Positions 24,826 through 36,200 of a stretch of 64,000 nucleotides of DNA are shown here, in pieces; the stretch's first letter is position 1; each line of letters begins with the position of its first letter. A model generated the notes under the pieces. The model did no database searches. It was not told where the DNA came from and saw only the letters and a program-made list of their open reading frames with translations. Origin of the DNA: Ochotona curzoniae (taxonomy: Eukaryota; Chordata; Mammalia; Lagomorpha; Ochotonidae); assembly GCF_017591425.1 (NCBI RefSeq), contig NW_024464918.1:10662001-10726000 (forward strand), in the 5' to 3' direction. The translations under genes were made by a program, and so were the position numbers.

Positions 24826-25562
24826 GTGGGGATGCACTTATAACTCACTGGGTGGGACACGAAGATTGGTTGCTCCTCACTAGGGTATTGGGGATTTCTC
24901 TGCACACCCCTCCTAAAACCGTTTACCTAAACTGTTGACATATGTCTTGTTACAGTTATAGAGTTAGACTACCCAAAAAACAGCCAGGTTCTGCAAAATC
25001 ATGCTTCAACACTATGAACTGCTAAATACTAAAATCAAAATAGACATGAGACAGCTGAATAGTAATCTATACCCATTTTAAGCTGTATAGAACCCAGCTG
25101 TATATAAAATAATAATTGTAATGTCAATGTAGAAGTCATAGGATGTGGTTCAGAACTTGTACTCTTTTTTGTTGTTGTTGTTTTCTCTCTCTCTTTGAAC
25201 ATGCTGGTTACACAATACCATGTCAACTAATTCCATTAAGATATAAATTGTTACTGATGTAATGTCGGGGCTTTCAATTTATTGGGATGATACTCTTTCG
25301 GCTGTACCTTCAGACCAGAGACTGTCTCTCCATGAAACTGTTGAACTTATCTGCACAATAAGATGCTGGACTCTATGCTTTGTAGATGCTTGCAAGGAAA
25401 AAACCTGAACTGAATTTGACCTGTGGTAATGCAACAAGATGGAAGAATCCACCATGGGGGGTGGGGGGAGAAGCAGGTTTTGGGGAGGGGAAGGGGGAAT
25501 TCCAGTGCCTATAAAACTGTGTCACATGATGCAATGTAATAAAAAAGAAAAAAAAAAAAAAA
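24826..25562 (+). mobile_element. Young 5'-truncated L1 (3'UTR part) with target-site duplication
   Basis: The insert is flanked by perfect 15-bp direct repeats GAAAATGCCAGATGA (24811-24825 and 25563-25577). It ends in a poly-A of about 17 bp after AATAAAAAAG. It carries a TTTTGTTGTTGTTGTTTTC tract and a G-rich stretch (GGGGGGTGGGGGGAG), as in lagomorph L1 3'UTRs. There are no long open frames. Confidence 0.8.
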
Positions 25563-25671
25563 GAAAATGCCAGATGATTGTAACCCAGAGTGCTATCTGT
25601 TCTTGCCCTGCTCTAGATGCTGTGATACCTGGAGTAAGTCATCCCATTAAGGAAGACTAGTATCAGAAACA

Positions 25672-25842
25672 GAAAACAGCCACATGTGCCAAGGGTGTGG
25701 AAAATCAATCACTGGAAATGAAGGTTACTGAAACAGATAAAAAATTATTTGAAGCCAATGGAAATAGAAGCACTACATATCAAAGTTTTCAGCATACATC
25801 AAAAACGGTACTAAGTAGAAGTTTATAGAACTAAGTACTTCA
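25672..25842 (+). mobile_element. L1 ORF2 fragment
   Basis: Resembles the L1 ORF2 stretch that ends in a '...CTAAG(A/T)(G/A)GAAGTTTATAG' motif. It is broken by stops and interrupted by C-SINEs, and probably continues in the 27.2 kb fragment. Confidence 0.6.
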
Positions 25843-26112
25843 GGCATTGTGGCCTGTTCTGCCAGCATTACACATCAGCATCTGTTTTAAGTTCCAGCTG
25901 TTCCACTTCCGATCCAGCTCATTACTCGTGTGTCTCGGAAAGCAGCAAAGGATGGCTCAAACACTTGGAGTTCAGCACCCATGTGGGAGACATATAAGCG
26001 CCTGGCTCCTGCTTCCGCACCTAGCCCAGGACACTGCAGCAATTTGAGGAGCGAACCAGTTAATCAAAAAATTGAGTTCTTTTTTCTCTTTGTAACAGCT
26101 TTCAAACGAATT
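25843..26112 (+). mobile_element. C-SINE inserted in L1
   Basis: CAGGCATTGTGGCCTGTTCT head to TTTGTAACAGCTTTCAAACG. Confidence 0.78.
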
Positions 26113-26216
26113 TAACAGTTCCTTTTCTTTCATATTTATTTATTTATTCATTTTTTTGTGGTCACGGGGGGCAAGTAGGAACCCATACTAGGAATGAAAC
26201 GAAAAGTTTTTGGGAC

Positions 26217-26543
26217 CAGCATGGTGGCCTAGCGGCCTAAGTCCTCACCTTGAACACGCAGGGATCCCATACGGGTGCTGGTTCTAATCCCGGCAGCTCC
26301 ACTTCCCATCCAGCTCCCCGCTTGTGGCCTGGGAAAGCAGTCGAGGACAGCCCAAAGCCTTGGGACTCTGCTCCTGCGTGGGAGACCCGGAGGAGGTTCC
26401 TGGCTCCTGGCTTCAGATCTGCATAGCATCAGCCGTTGCAATCACTTTGGTGAGTGAATCATCGGATGGCAGATCTTCCTCTGTCTCTCCACCTCTTTGT
26501 ATATCTGACTTTGCAATAAAAATACATAAATCTTAAAAAAAAG
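26217..26543 (+). mobile_element. C-SINE (young subtype)
   Basis: GACCAGCATGGTGGCCTAGC head, GGTTCTAATCCCGGCAGC box B, A-tail. Confidence 0.92.
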
Positions 26544-26599
26544 GAAAGAAAAATTGGTTTTCAAAAAGCTGATCCGTATCTAAACTTTGGCTATACTTA

Positions 26600-26882
26600 A
26601 GCGGAAAAAGTGTAGCAAATTAAGCCTCTCCCTGTGCAGCAGCATCCCATATGGGCACCAGTTTGAAACCCAGCTGCTTCACTTTATCTAGCTCCTTCAT
26701 AATGTGACTGAGAAAGCAACAGAGAAGACCTAAGCATGTGGGAGACCTGGAACAAGCCCCTGGCTCCTTGTTTTGGACCAGTCCAGCTCTAGCCTTTGTA
26801 GCCATTTGGAGAATGAATCAGCAGATGGAAGGTCTGTCTCCCATTTCTATAACCGTCTTTCTAAATTAATTAATTAAAAACA
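26600..26882 (+). mobile_element. C-SINE (old)
   Basis: ATCCCATATGGGCACCAGTT box-B region to TTTCTAAATTAATTAATTAA tail. Confidence 0.75.
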
Positions 26883-26944
26883 CTCAAGTTACAAATCAGG
26901 AAAGAAAAATGAGGTATCACCACTAACACCACAGAAATACAAAG

Positions 26945-27195
26945 GATTTAGCGAGCACTGTGGCATAACCAGTTAGACTGCCAACAGCCACCCCACATCA
27001 GGTCCCCGAAGGTGTGCCAGCAAAAGCACAAGACAGACCACGTGCTTGGTTCCAAAATCTACACAGGGGCAAGAGTAGGGTTTAAGTCCCTGAGCTTAGG
27101 CCTGACCCAGCACAGGCCACTAAGGCCACTTGCAGAGTGAACCAGTGTTAAGATCGCCCTCTTTCCCCTCAACTCTGCCTTACAAATAGATATTA
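26945..27195 (+). mobile_element. C-SINE (old)
   Basis: AGCGAGCACTGTGGCATAAC head to CTTACAAATAGATATTAC. Confidence 0.72.
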
Positions 27196-27562
27196 CAAAA
27201 GAAATATGAAGGAGTGGTAGCAACTACTACGATGTTCAAATTCCATCACACTTTTAGCTGTAGAAAGAATACACCGTGACATAATGAAGACCATATACAG
27301 TAATCCCACAGCCAACATTGATACCCACTGGACAAAAGCTGAAAGTATTTCCTCTAAAATTTGGAAGCTAATAAGAAATGTTTGCTCTCTCCAGTCTTAT
27401 TACAGTACAGAGCAATTAGGCAAGAGAAAGAAGGAAAAACCATATAAGAAATGACATAAATTAATTATCCCTGTTTGCAGATGACATGATTGTAGATTGA
27501 GACAAACCAAGAGTGGCTACAGAATGAAATCAAAGCTATTCATTCTCTAGAGCTTCTTTCTA
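27196..27562 (+). mobile_element. L1 ORF2 reverse transcriptase fragment
   Basis: It includes the motif FADDM(I) encoded at 27474-27491 (TTTGCAGATGACATGATT), the catalytic core of L1 reverse transcriptase. Upstream there are CCAGTCTTATT- and GGCAAGAGAAAGAAGG-type stretches typical of ORF2. The frame is decayed. Confidence 0.8.
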
Positions 27563-27764
27563 CTGCTGTATATGAATGTTAACTAAAAAGAAAAAGAAAG
27601 ATAATGCTTTTATTTATTGGTGACCAAATACAAATGGCAGGCTGACTAATTTATAAGTACCTGGTAAACAGTTAAAATAGGAGCATATATTTCCAAAACA
27701 TGACATAATGTACACATGTACATGTACAATTAAATAAAATCACATAATAAGACAAAGGAGGAAG

Positions 27765-27905
27765 GCACTCGGGGTAGCAGTGTCCCACATTCCTTACTGG
27801 ATGTTTGAGTAATTCTAGCTGTCCTGATTACAGCTTCCTGCTAATGCCCACCCTAGCTGACAGCAGTGATACTTCAAATAGTTAGTCCCGCCAACTACCT
27901 CATCA
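27765..27905 (+). mobile_element. C-SINE 5' fragment (ancient)
   Basis: GGGGTAGCAGTGTCCCACAT and TCCTGCTAATGCCCACCCTA are recognisable; the 3' half is absent. Confidence 0.5.
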
Positions 27906-27964
27906 GAGGATAAAAAAGTAGAAGTTGGATAATTCTCCTGGCCAAATTTTACAGTATGTTCCTG

Positions 27965-28345
27965 TGCGTGGGGGTGCACAATACACTAACGTGGACTTTG
28001 CTGGACAGTAACTTAGGATTTTCTCAACACTGGAGCAATGACACCATCTCAGGGCTACTGAAACTATTCAAGTAACACCCTCACAACACTTTTTCCCACT
28101 TTGGGATCACTGAGGTGTCATCAAAAGACCATCTCCCAGCCCCAGGTGCTGATGTGGTACGATAGCAAGGAGCATCCCTCCTCCCCTCATCCCCTGGGGA
28201 CACAGCAAAGAAAAAAGAAAAAAAGACTGCAACATGTGTCCCACCCACCGTCCTCAGTACCCAACCTTTGTCACCCTAATCAGAGACCCACACGGGCATG
28301 AATTCCTCTCAACTATGTGAGCAATGTTAAAACAAAATTAAAAAC
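27965..28345 (+). repeat. Possible distant relative of the A-tailed element (3' end)
   Basis: An A-rich run (AAAGAAAAAAGAAAAAAAG) is followed by a pyrimidine-rich stretch with CTTTGTCACCCTAATC and a short A-tail, in the same order as the 3' end of the 37.4-39.1 kb element. Similarity is weak by eye. Confidence 0.3.
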
Positions 28346-28528
28346 TAAAACACTAGTTAGGAGACTGGATAGAGTTCCCAGTTTCTGTCTTTTACCCAGC
28401 ATGGTCACACAGTGAACCAAGAAATGGGATCAATCTGTCTACACCCTCAAGATCAAAGATAAATGGATTATCTTGTGATTTAGCAGCAAAACAGATGAGC
28501 AGAGTTCAACTTCTATAAATTCTTCAGT

Positions 28529-28848
28529 GGGGCCTGGCATGATAGCCTAGTGGCCAAAGTCCTCACCTTGCGTGGGCTGGCTGGGATTCCATACAGGTGC
28601 CAGTTCATGTCCCAGCAGCTCCACTTCCCAGCCAGCTCCCTGCTTGTGGCCTGGGAAAGCAGTCAGGAATGGCCCTAAGGGCAACCTGCATTCATGTGCA
28701 AGACCTGGAAGAAGTTCCTGGCTCCCTGGCTCCTGGTTTTGGCTCTGCCCAGCTCTGGCCATTTTGGCCACTTGGGGAGTAAACCAGTGGAAAGATCTTT
28801 CTTCTCTCTATAAATCTCACTTTCCAAGAAAAAAAATCTTAAAAAAAC
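28529..28848 (+). mobile_element. C-SINE (young subtype)
   Basis: GGGGCCTGGCATGATAGCC head through to an A-rich tail; the last interspersed element before the MAT2B 3'UTR. Confidence 0.9.
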
Positions 28849-29083
28849 AAAAACACCACCCCACAATCCATTAGTGGACCTAGGGTAGGACTCCTATCAG
28901 TAAAATATCAGCTATTAATTTTAAAGCATGCAGTTTGAGAACACTGCTTCAAACAACCCACTCTACCTTCATGGCTTCCTTACTAATGACTTAATATCAC
29001 TGAAAACTGCAGAGTAAATAACACATTCAAGTATTACACATTCTTCAGGAATATTGTATGTAAATATATAACAAGACTATATA

Positions 29084-29089
29084 TTTATT
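29084..29089 (-). terminator. MAT2B: Probable MAT2B distal polyadenylation signal AATAAA
   Basis: A canonical hexamer on the gene strand 966 bp beyond the stop codon. Alternatives at 29191-29196 and 29360-29365 could give shorter 3'UTRs. Confidence 0.45.
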
Positions 29090-30054
29090 TTCATTACAAT
29101 CAGAAGCAATCAGTTGGCACAAGCAGATACAGTACCTATAATATTCTACATCTCAAGTCTGGGAGCTGGGGGGAGATTCACAGGTTTGCATTTATTGTGG
29201 CATTCTGTATCTCAATATATCAATTATATTCTTCTATATGCATTAGATGTTACATAAGAATGCAAAGTTAAACCAACAGGAGGTTAGTATAGATATTTGG
29301 TCCTTACATTCAAAAAAGAAAATACAAGAAAACTAAGCATTACATGCCAGCAGTACATATTTATTATTTATGAAATTTCATGTCAAAGGACTTACATGGC
29401 CCAATAGCATTAGAATAATCACATGTATGAAGTATTACTTAGCAACATGGAGTGAAAAGGAAAGTTAGACATTTATATTTAAAACTTACACACACTCTCC
29501 CATGTGCTCATCATACACTGCTGCAACAGCAGGAGGCATCGAGTGGTAGTTCCGATATACATTACACATCGAAATATCTCAAGCATAAAAACCATACTCA
29601 GGTTGCAAAAATAAAGTTTCTTTCTTCAAACATTTTGATCTGAGCTCAAGCAAAAATAATAATAATGAACACCAATGATTCTCATACTATTTTATACACT
29701 TTAAAACAATTATCAGAATAAGGTCAACAGTTATGGAAAACCTCAAAGTAGGTTACAGGAGTGAATGTATTTTACTGAAGTCAAAAAAAAAAGTCTACAG
29801 ATGTTTCGCCCTGGCTCTCCTAATTCACGACACTAAAGCTGAAGGTTAAGCCGGAATACAACGGTGCAGAGGACAGGTATCCCTGCAGACACAGCAGCGC
29901 TGCCCTTCAGGTTCTTTAGATAATTTCACTAGTGCAAGAGCATCTTTTACCTGAAAGATCATTACGAGTCACAATTAGAGTACTCATACAAAACTATTTC
30001 CTTTATTCTTTACAAAGTGCCACATAAAAACAACAAAAAAATGTAACACCGAAA
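29084..30054 (-). other. MAT2B: MAT2B 3' untranslated region (extent inferred)
   Basis: AT-rich, repeat-poor sequence follows the stop for about 970 bp, similar to the human 3'UTR length as I recall it. AATAAA hexamers on the minus strand occur at 30007-30002, 29365-29360, 29196-29191 and 29089-29084. The last best fits the expected length. Which one is used cannot be read from DNA alone. Confidence 0.65.
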
Positions 30055-30225
30055 CTAATGAAAAACCGTCTGTCTCCATCTCTTGTCAATGAGAAAAGGC
30101 CAAAGCGATTCTTTGATTCCAATTCGAAATGGTGTCCGCTGTCCAATGCCCAAGGTCTCCAATTTGGAGCAGTCAAGCTGAGCGTTTCTTGGACGTTGTG
30201 CTCCTAAGACGGGGCTGTCAGTAAT
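30055..30225 (-). CDS. MAT2B: MAT2B exon 7 (C-terminal coding exon)
   Basis: The exon encodes residues 279-334 and a TAG stop at 30057-30055. It starts [16 protein letters not shown] and ends KRWRQTVFH. The C-terminal tail is the part that inserts into the MAT2A dimer in the known heteromeric structure (family knowledge). The acceptor is CTTTTAAAG. Confidence 0.98.
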   Translation of the reverse strand: MTDSPVLGAQRPRNAQLDCSKLETLGIGQRTPFRIGIKESLWPFLIDKRWRQTVFH

Positions 30226-33200
30226 CTTTAAAAGAAAAACAAACACAATCCAACATAAATGAAGGTTTTACATTCTTGAGAATTGTATACTCTCCACTTC
30301 ACTTTTTCATGCAAGATATCCAAATTGAACTGTCACAGAAAAATATAAACAAGACGTCTACCACAATCAACACATACTTTCCTTCTATAAATTTCATCAA
30401 TAATCATGGGCTTTCTGAGAGATTACTGAGAAAGAAAAAAGAACACTGCCCACTTCCAAATACAAAGTTCACTCTGATGTGTACTCAGAAATCAGGTTAA
30501 ACAACACCTCCAACACAAGAAAACATCATCGGTGACACACAATGCCATGACGGAGCTGGACTGAGGATTCTAGCTGCCATGTACTCACAGGTCTTAAGTG
30601 GCTGCTGGGGAGGTTGAAGGCATCTGCAATCGCACACGCCATTTCATACTTAGTCATCTGCTCATTGCCAGACCAGTGAAAGGTTCCTTTAATTGATGGA
30701 TCCTGAGAATAATGAAATAAAAACTCAAAATAGTTTCAACCATTTGAGGAGCAGAATCAGAGGGCTAGCAAAAGAAACACATTTAAAAGTTCTAGGGGCC
30801 CGGAGTGGTGGCATAGTAGTTGAGGTTCTAGCCTTAAGACATGCCAGGATTCCATATGAGCGCCATTCTGATCCTGGCAGCTCCACTTCCCATCCAGCTC
30901 CCTGCTTGTGGCCTGGGAAAGCAGTCGAGGACAGCCCAAAGACTTGGGACTCTGCACCCGCGTGAGAGACCTGGAGGAAGTTCCTGGCTCCAGGCTTTGG
31001 ATCGGCACAGCACTGGCTGTTGCAGTCACTTGGGGAGTGAATCATCGGATGGAGGACCTTCTTCTCTGCCTCTCCTCCTCTCTGTGTATCTGACTTTGTA
31101 GTAAAAATAAACACTCCTTAAAAATAAATAAAAGCTCTAGGAAGTAAAATGCAAACTTCCTTTTCCGGAACGCTTTCCACAAGAAACTTAAATTTGTTTA
31201 AGTAGTTTAATTTGTTTAAGTAGTAGACCCAGGTGTCTCAGACAGGCCAAAAGTCCACCTTGCAGATGGCAAACTCCAGCATTCAGTCTTAAGGACCTTC
31301 TCAAGTAAGTAAATCCAAATATCCCAATTTCGCTTAATTTGTAAGAATCCTAGAGGCGAACAGAATTTCTCATAGAAACGTAGGGCAAGGTAAAGAAGGA
31401 TTTTAATTATTTAATACAACTAAAAACAAAATGCTACCCATTTTTAAAGTGAGCTAAACATTATTAAATATTATCATAGCATATATTGGATATAAATTTT
31501 AAAAGGGGTTATACTATTACTGATACTCCAATTGAATCTCCTTCACTTCAGAATCAACTTTTTTTTTTAAAGATTTATTTATTTTTATTACAAAGTCAGA
31601 TATAAAGAGAAGAGGAGAGACAGAGAGGAAGATCTTCTGACCGATGATTCACTCCCCAAGTGAGCCGCAACGGCCAGTGCTGCACCGATCCAAAGCCAGG
31701 AGCCAGGAGCCTCTTCCAGGTCCCCCACACGGTTTCAGGGTCCCAAGGCTTTGGGCCGTCCTCAACTGCTTTCCCAGGCCACAAGCAGGGAGCTGGCTGG
31801 GAAGTGGAGCTGCTGGGATTAGAACCTGCGCCATATGGGATCCTGGCGCGTTCAAGGTGAGGATGTTAGCCACTAGGCCATGCTACCAGGCCCAGAATCA
31901 ATTTTTTCAAATGTTTAATTCAAATTCAAATTCAAATTGATGCTTCCTTGGCATCAATTTCTCAAAAGACATTAGGCGATTATTTTGTTAGTCATAAGAA
32001 AAAAAATATAGAATTTCTTTCACTTTGCAATGAAAGAAATGATTGTGTCTACAGTAAGTTAGGAATAAATTTCCATGGAAGAACATAATATTTTTCAGTT
32101 TACATAAATATAGCCTACAATTTTTGTTTGTTCTATGGGTTTTATAAAAGTAGTTCCAACTTTCACTGGCTGAGAACCCAAGTTGAGCTATGACATTTAA
32201 ATTACGCTGTGGGGCAGGGGGAAGTAGGCTAGACAGAGGCCTGCCAGCAAAGTGAAGTCAAGCGACCTTTCTTCTTCCAAAGTCTCTTACCAGCATTCTC
32301 TTTTCTGCCAGCTGTCGGCATACGGTGGCTACATCTTTGACATGTGTGGGGAACCTCTGCTGCCAGTGGTCCATATTGGCTGACTTATTGCTGAACTGCA
32401 CTTTATCGAACATAACAGTCACGGCACTTTCTTCAAGCTTTTCAACCTCACCATATAAAATTGGAATCCTCAAGACAGCAGCTCCTAGAGATGAACAGAA
32501 GTAGGTAACAAAGCTCACTGGTTCTTAAGGTTTGAAAACAGAAAAGTTTAACACTATCTAAGGAGACCCCTTGCACATGATTAAAAGTAACTGACATAGC
32601 TTACCTTCAATACTGATTTAATAAATATGATGCTGTATATTTTTAAATGTCTTTTCATTCAGATTGCATCTAATTTCTCTATTGTCAGAATAATTACAAA
32701 ACAAAATATCTCATGGCAAATAAATACAAATAAGCCTTGACTAAATGCTCATTAAAAAATAAATGCAATACAGGAAATTTCTGGAGCAAGTAGGACAATT
32801 CCTACTAGACTTTATTATTCTGTATTACACTGTTGTACTCAAATTTATGTCAAATTTCCAAGTTTGAAAACTGCACCAAACGTAGAGAACAATCTTTTGT
32901 TGGGGTCGACTTCTGCATACTGGATTAAGCCGACGCTGGTGAAGCCAGCATCCCACATAGCCAATGAGTCCAAGTCCTGGCTGCTTCATTTCTGATTCAG
33001 CTCCCTGCTAATGGCCTGGGAAAGTAAAAATGGATGTCCCAATGTTTACGCAGACTTCACACATGTGGGAGTCTTGGAAGAAGCTCCTGGCTTCTGCATG
33101 ACCCAGCTCTAGCCATTATAGCCATTTGGGAGTGAACCAGTGAATGAAGATCTATCTCTGATTTTTCAAGTAAGTAAAACAAATCTTAGAAAAAAAAAAT

Positions 33201-36200
33201 CTATGAATGAAATCCATCAATGACTTCAGTAAATTTTGGCAAAAATTAATCACTGGTGGAGCTAACTGCTCTCACTATTGTAATTGCTGATTTAAAATTT
33301 TTGAAGTCTTTAGATTTTATGGTGGTACTTGATGAGGGTTACTACAGATTTTAGGTAACTAACATTTTAACTGAAAGCCAGTCTTTGAATATTAAAATCA
33401 ATTAGTAAACAAATTGCTATGGTTTGTACAGGATCTGTGAGCCCTACAAAGCTTCGTGTGATTAAATTTAATCCCAGCAGTGAGAGATTCAGGGTGGAAA
33501 CTGAACCTATACATGGTGATTAGAGATAGGGCCCTTGGGAGATAATCAAGATAACGTCATCAGAGTAATCCCCTCAATGAGCAATGACAGCTTTCTAAGA
33601 GACCACAGACACAACCAAGCTGCCTGCCTTTGCTATGGGATATCAGGTACCAACTCAGGGCTCTGCTAACAGAAGGTGTTATTCACTAGAAGCAGCCCTG
33701 ACCTTGGATCTCCAACTCTGAGCCAAAACGAACTTTTCTTTTTAAAGATTTATTTTATTTGTACTGCAAAGTCAGATATACAGAGAGGAGGAGAGACAGA
33801 GAAGAGGATCTTCAGTCTGTTGACTGACTCTCCAAGTGGCCACAATGGCCGAAACTGAGCTGATCTGAAGCCAGGAGCCAGGAGCTTTCCCATGTCCCCC
33901 ATGTTGGTACAGGGTCCCAAGGCTTTGGGCCTTCCTCAACTGCTTTCCCAGGCCACAAGCAGGGAGCTGGATGGGAAGTGGGACTGCTGGGATTAGAACT
34001 GGCATCCATATGGGATCCGGGTGTGTTCAAGGCGAGGACTTTAGCCACTATGTTATGGCGCCAGGCCCAAAACAAACTTCTTTAAAGTTACCTAGTCTTT
34101 ACACAGTATTCAGTTACTTGTAAGATAAAATGGACTTAATACAGGATGTAAGTGTTCCCATGGTTTGAATGTTCTGGCCTCTTCAACAACTCACTTTGAA
34201 ACTCTGATCCCCAATGCAACGGAACTGTAAAGTAGAGCCTTTTAGGATCGTAAGGATTCTGACTCAATGAATCCCTGTCTTTATAAAGGGGCTTGATGGG
34301 GGCTCACCCCTTTTCTGCTCTTCTGCTATGTAGGGATCCAGTATTACTCCCTCTGGAGGATGCAGACTGCACCGACCAGATGCTAGAAACTTGACCTTAA
34401 ACTTTCTAATTCTAAAACTGTGAAAAGTCAATTTCCATTCTTTACAAATGTGCAACCGCCCTTATTCTGCTACACCTGAACAACAGCAAACTAAGATATG
34501 GATACAGTCAAGGGTAATTTAAGGATTAATTTATACTCCCCCAAAAACAAAAAAAATCAAGTAACAAGAAAAGGTGTCCAACAGTTTTTGAAGGACACGA
34601 TACAGTCTGGGGCAGGAGTGGGGAACCCTCTTGCTTCCAACGGCCATGCCATACAAAACTATCAGCTTAAAAATTACCTTTTGTGGGCAGCACTGCTGCT
34701 TAGCAGGTGAAGTTGCCATGGCACCAGCATTTGCCAATCCTGCTAACGTGACTGGAAAAGCAGCAGAGAATGGCCCAACTTGGCCCACTGCAACCACACG
34801 GTAGACCCAGAAGACGCCCCTGGCTTCAGCTTCAGCTGGTCCATGCCAGATACTGCACCCCTTTGGAGCGTGAACTGACATTTGGAAAACCTCTCAATCT
34901 GTCATTTCAGAGAACTGTAATTCTTTATAATTTTTAATTTCTTTTAAAAACTATTTTACATGTGTACCCTTTGCACACAAACACATGAAGGAAAAACCCA
35001 TACATAGAATACCCCAATCTAACAGAAATGATGCTCTTCTGATCTTTCAAGATATAAATTTGTCCTATATGATCTTTTCTCTACAAAGTTGTGTATATAT
35101 GTGTGTATAAAGGCAGTGGAGAAAATCCAGAAGTTATCCTGAAGGATTCTCTAAATTCTTATACTACACCGTATTTTTTCTTTACTGATGTACAGTCATT
35201 AATTTATTAAAAATGTATGAACTAAAAGTGGCTAAAGAAATTATGTCTTACCTAAATTATTCTCCAGTACAGCCTTTTCTCCTTCTAATTTTGTTTTGCC
35301 ATAAAGATTCAGGGGAGCTGGCATATCTTCCTCTCTATAAGGTGGATTTGTTCCATCAAATACATAATCTGAGCTAATGTAGATGAGAAATGCTCCAACT
35401 GCAGCTACAATAACAGAAAAAACAGGAGACAAATTTATTAAATTTTTATAAGGCATTACTATCCAGTTGAATTTACAATGATTTGTGCTTTGTGAAACAT
35501 AAAAGCAAATCTGACAAATGATCCATTAAACTTGAGGAAATAAGTGATCATTTGACATTTTATGAAGACTTAACAAAGTAATTATTACCTGCTTCCTTTG
35601 CTAAATTCCCAGAAGCATTCACATTAAGTTGCGAAGCAGCATCTGGCTCATTTTCTACAACATCTGGTCTTCTCTCTGCTGCACAGTGCACTATGACATG
35701 AGGCTAGAAGTTAAACAAGGTATGTTTTTAATAGAAATTAGAACAAAACACAGAATTACAACTTTTCTACAGTGCACAGAGACAAGGCTCATTAAATCAA
35801 TACTCCTTCGGCTACGAATAAATCAATATTATTTTAAACACCACTCCCCAATGTATGAACAACCTTAAAATACATACATAATACCTGAAAAGCAAAGAGT
35901 AATTCGTATTTCCTAGACAAAATAAGAAGGAAAAAAACATGCCAACAACTATGTTTATAAAATAAAGTTAACTTTGTTCCCTAATCTGGATGGGAGAAAA
36001 GCTACTCTTCACAGGATTAACAAAATAAATAAACCTGTTTCAGGCTTAACACTTCATTTTTAAATTGAACTGATAAGTCTACATCTTACCTGATCATTTA
36101 AAGCAAATCAACAACCTATAAAAATCACTTCCCCATTTGAGCATTCAGGATGCCACCTACCACAGGTACTGCAGAAAAGTAAGGATTTCATAGTCTAGTA

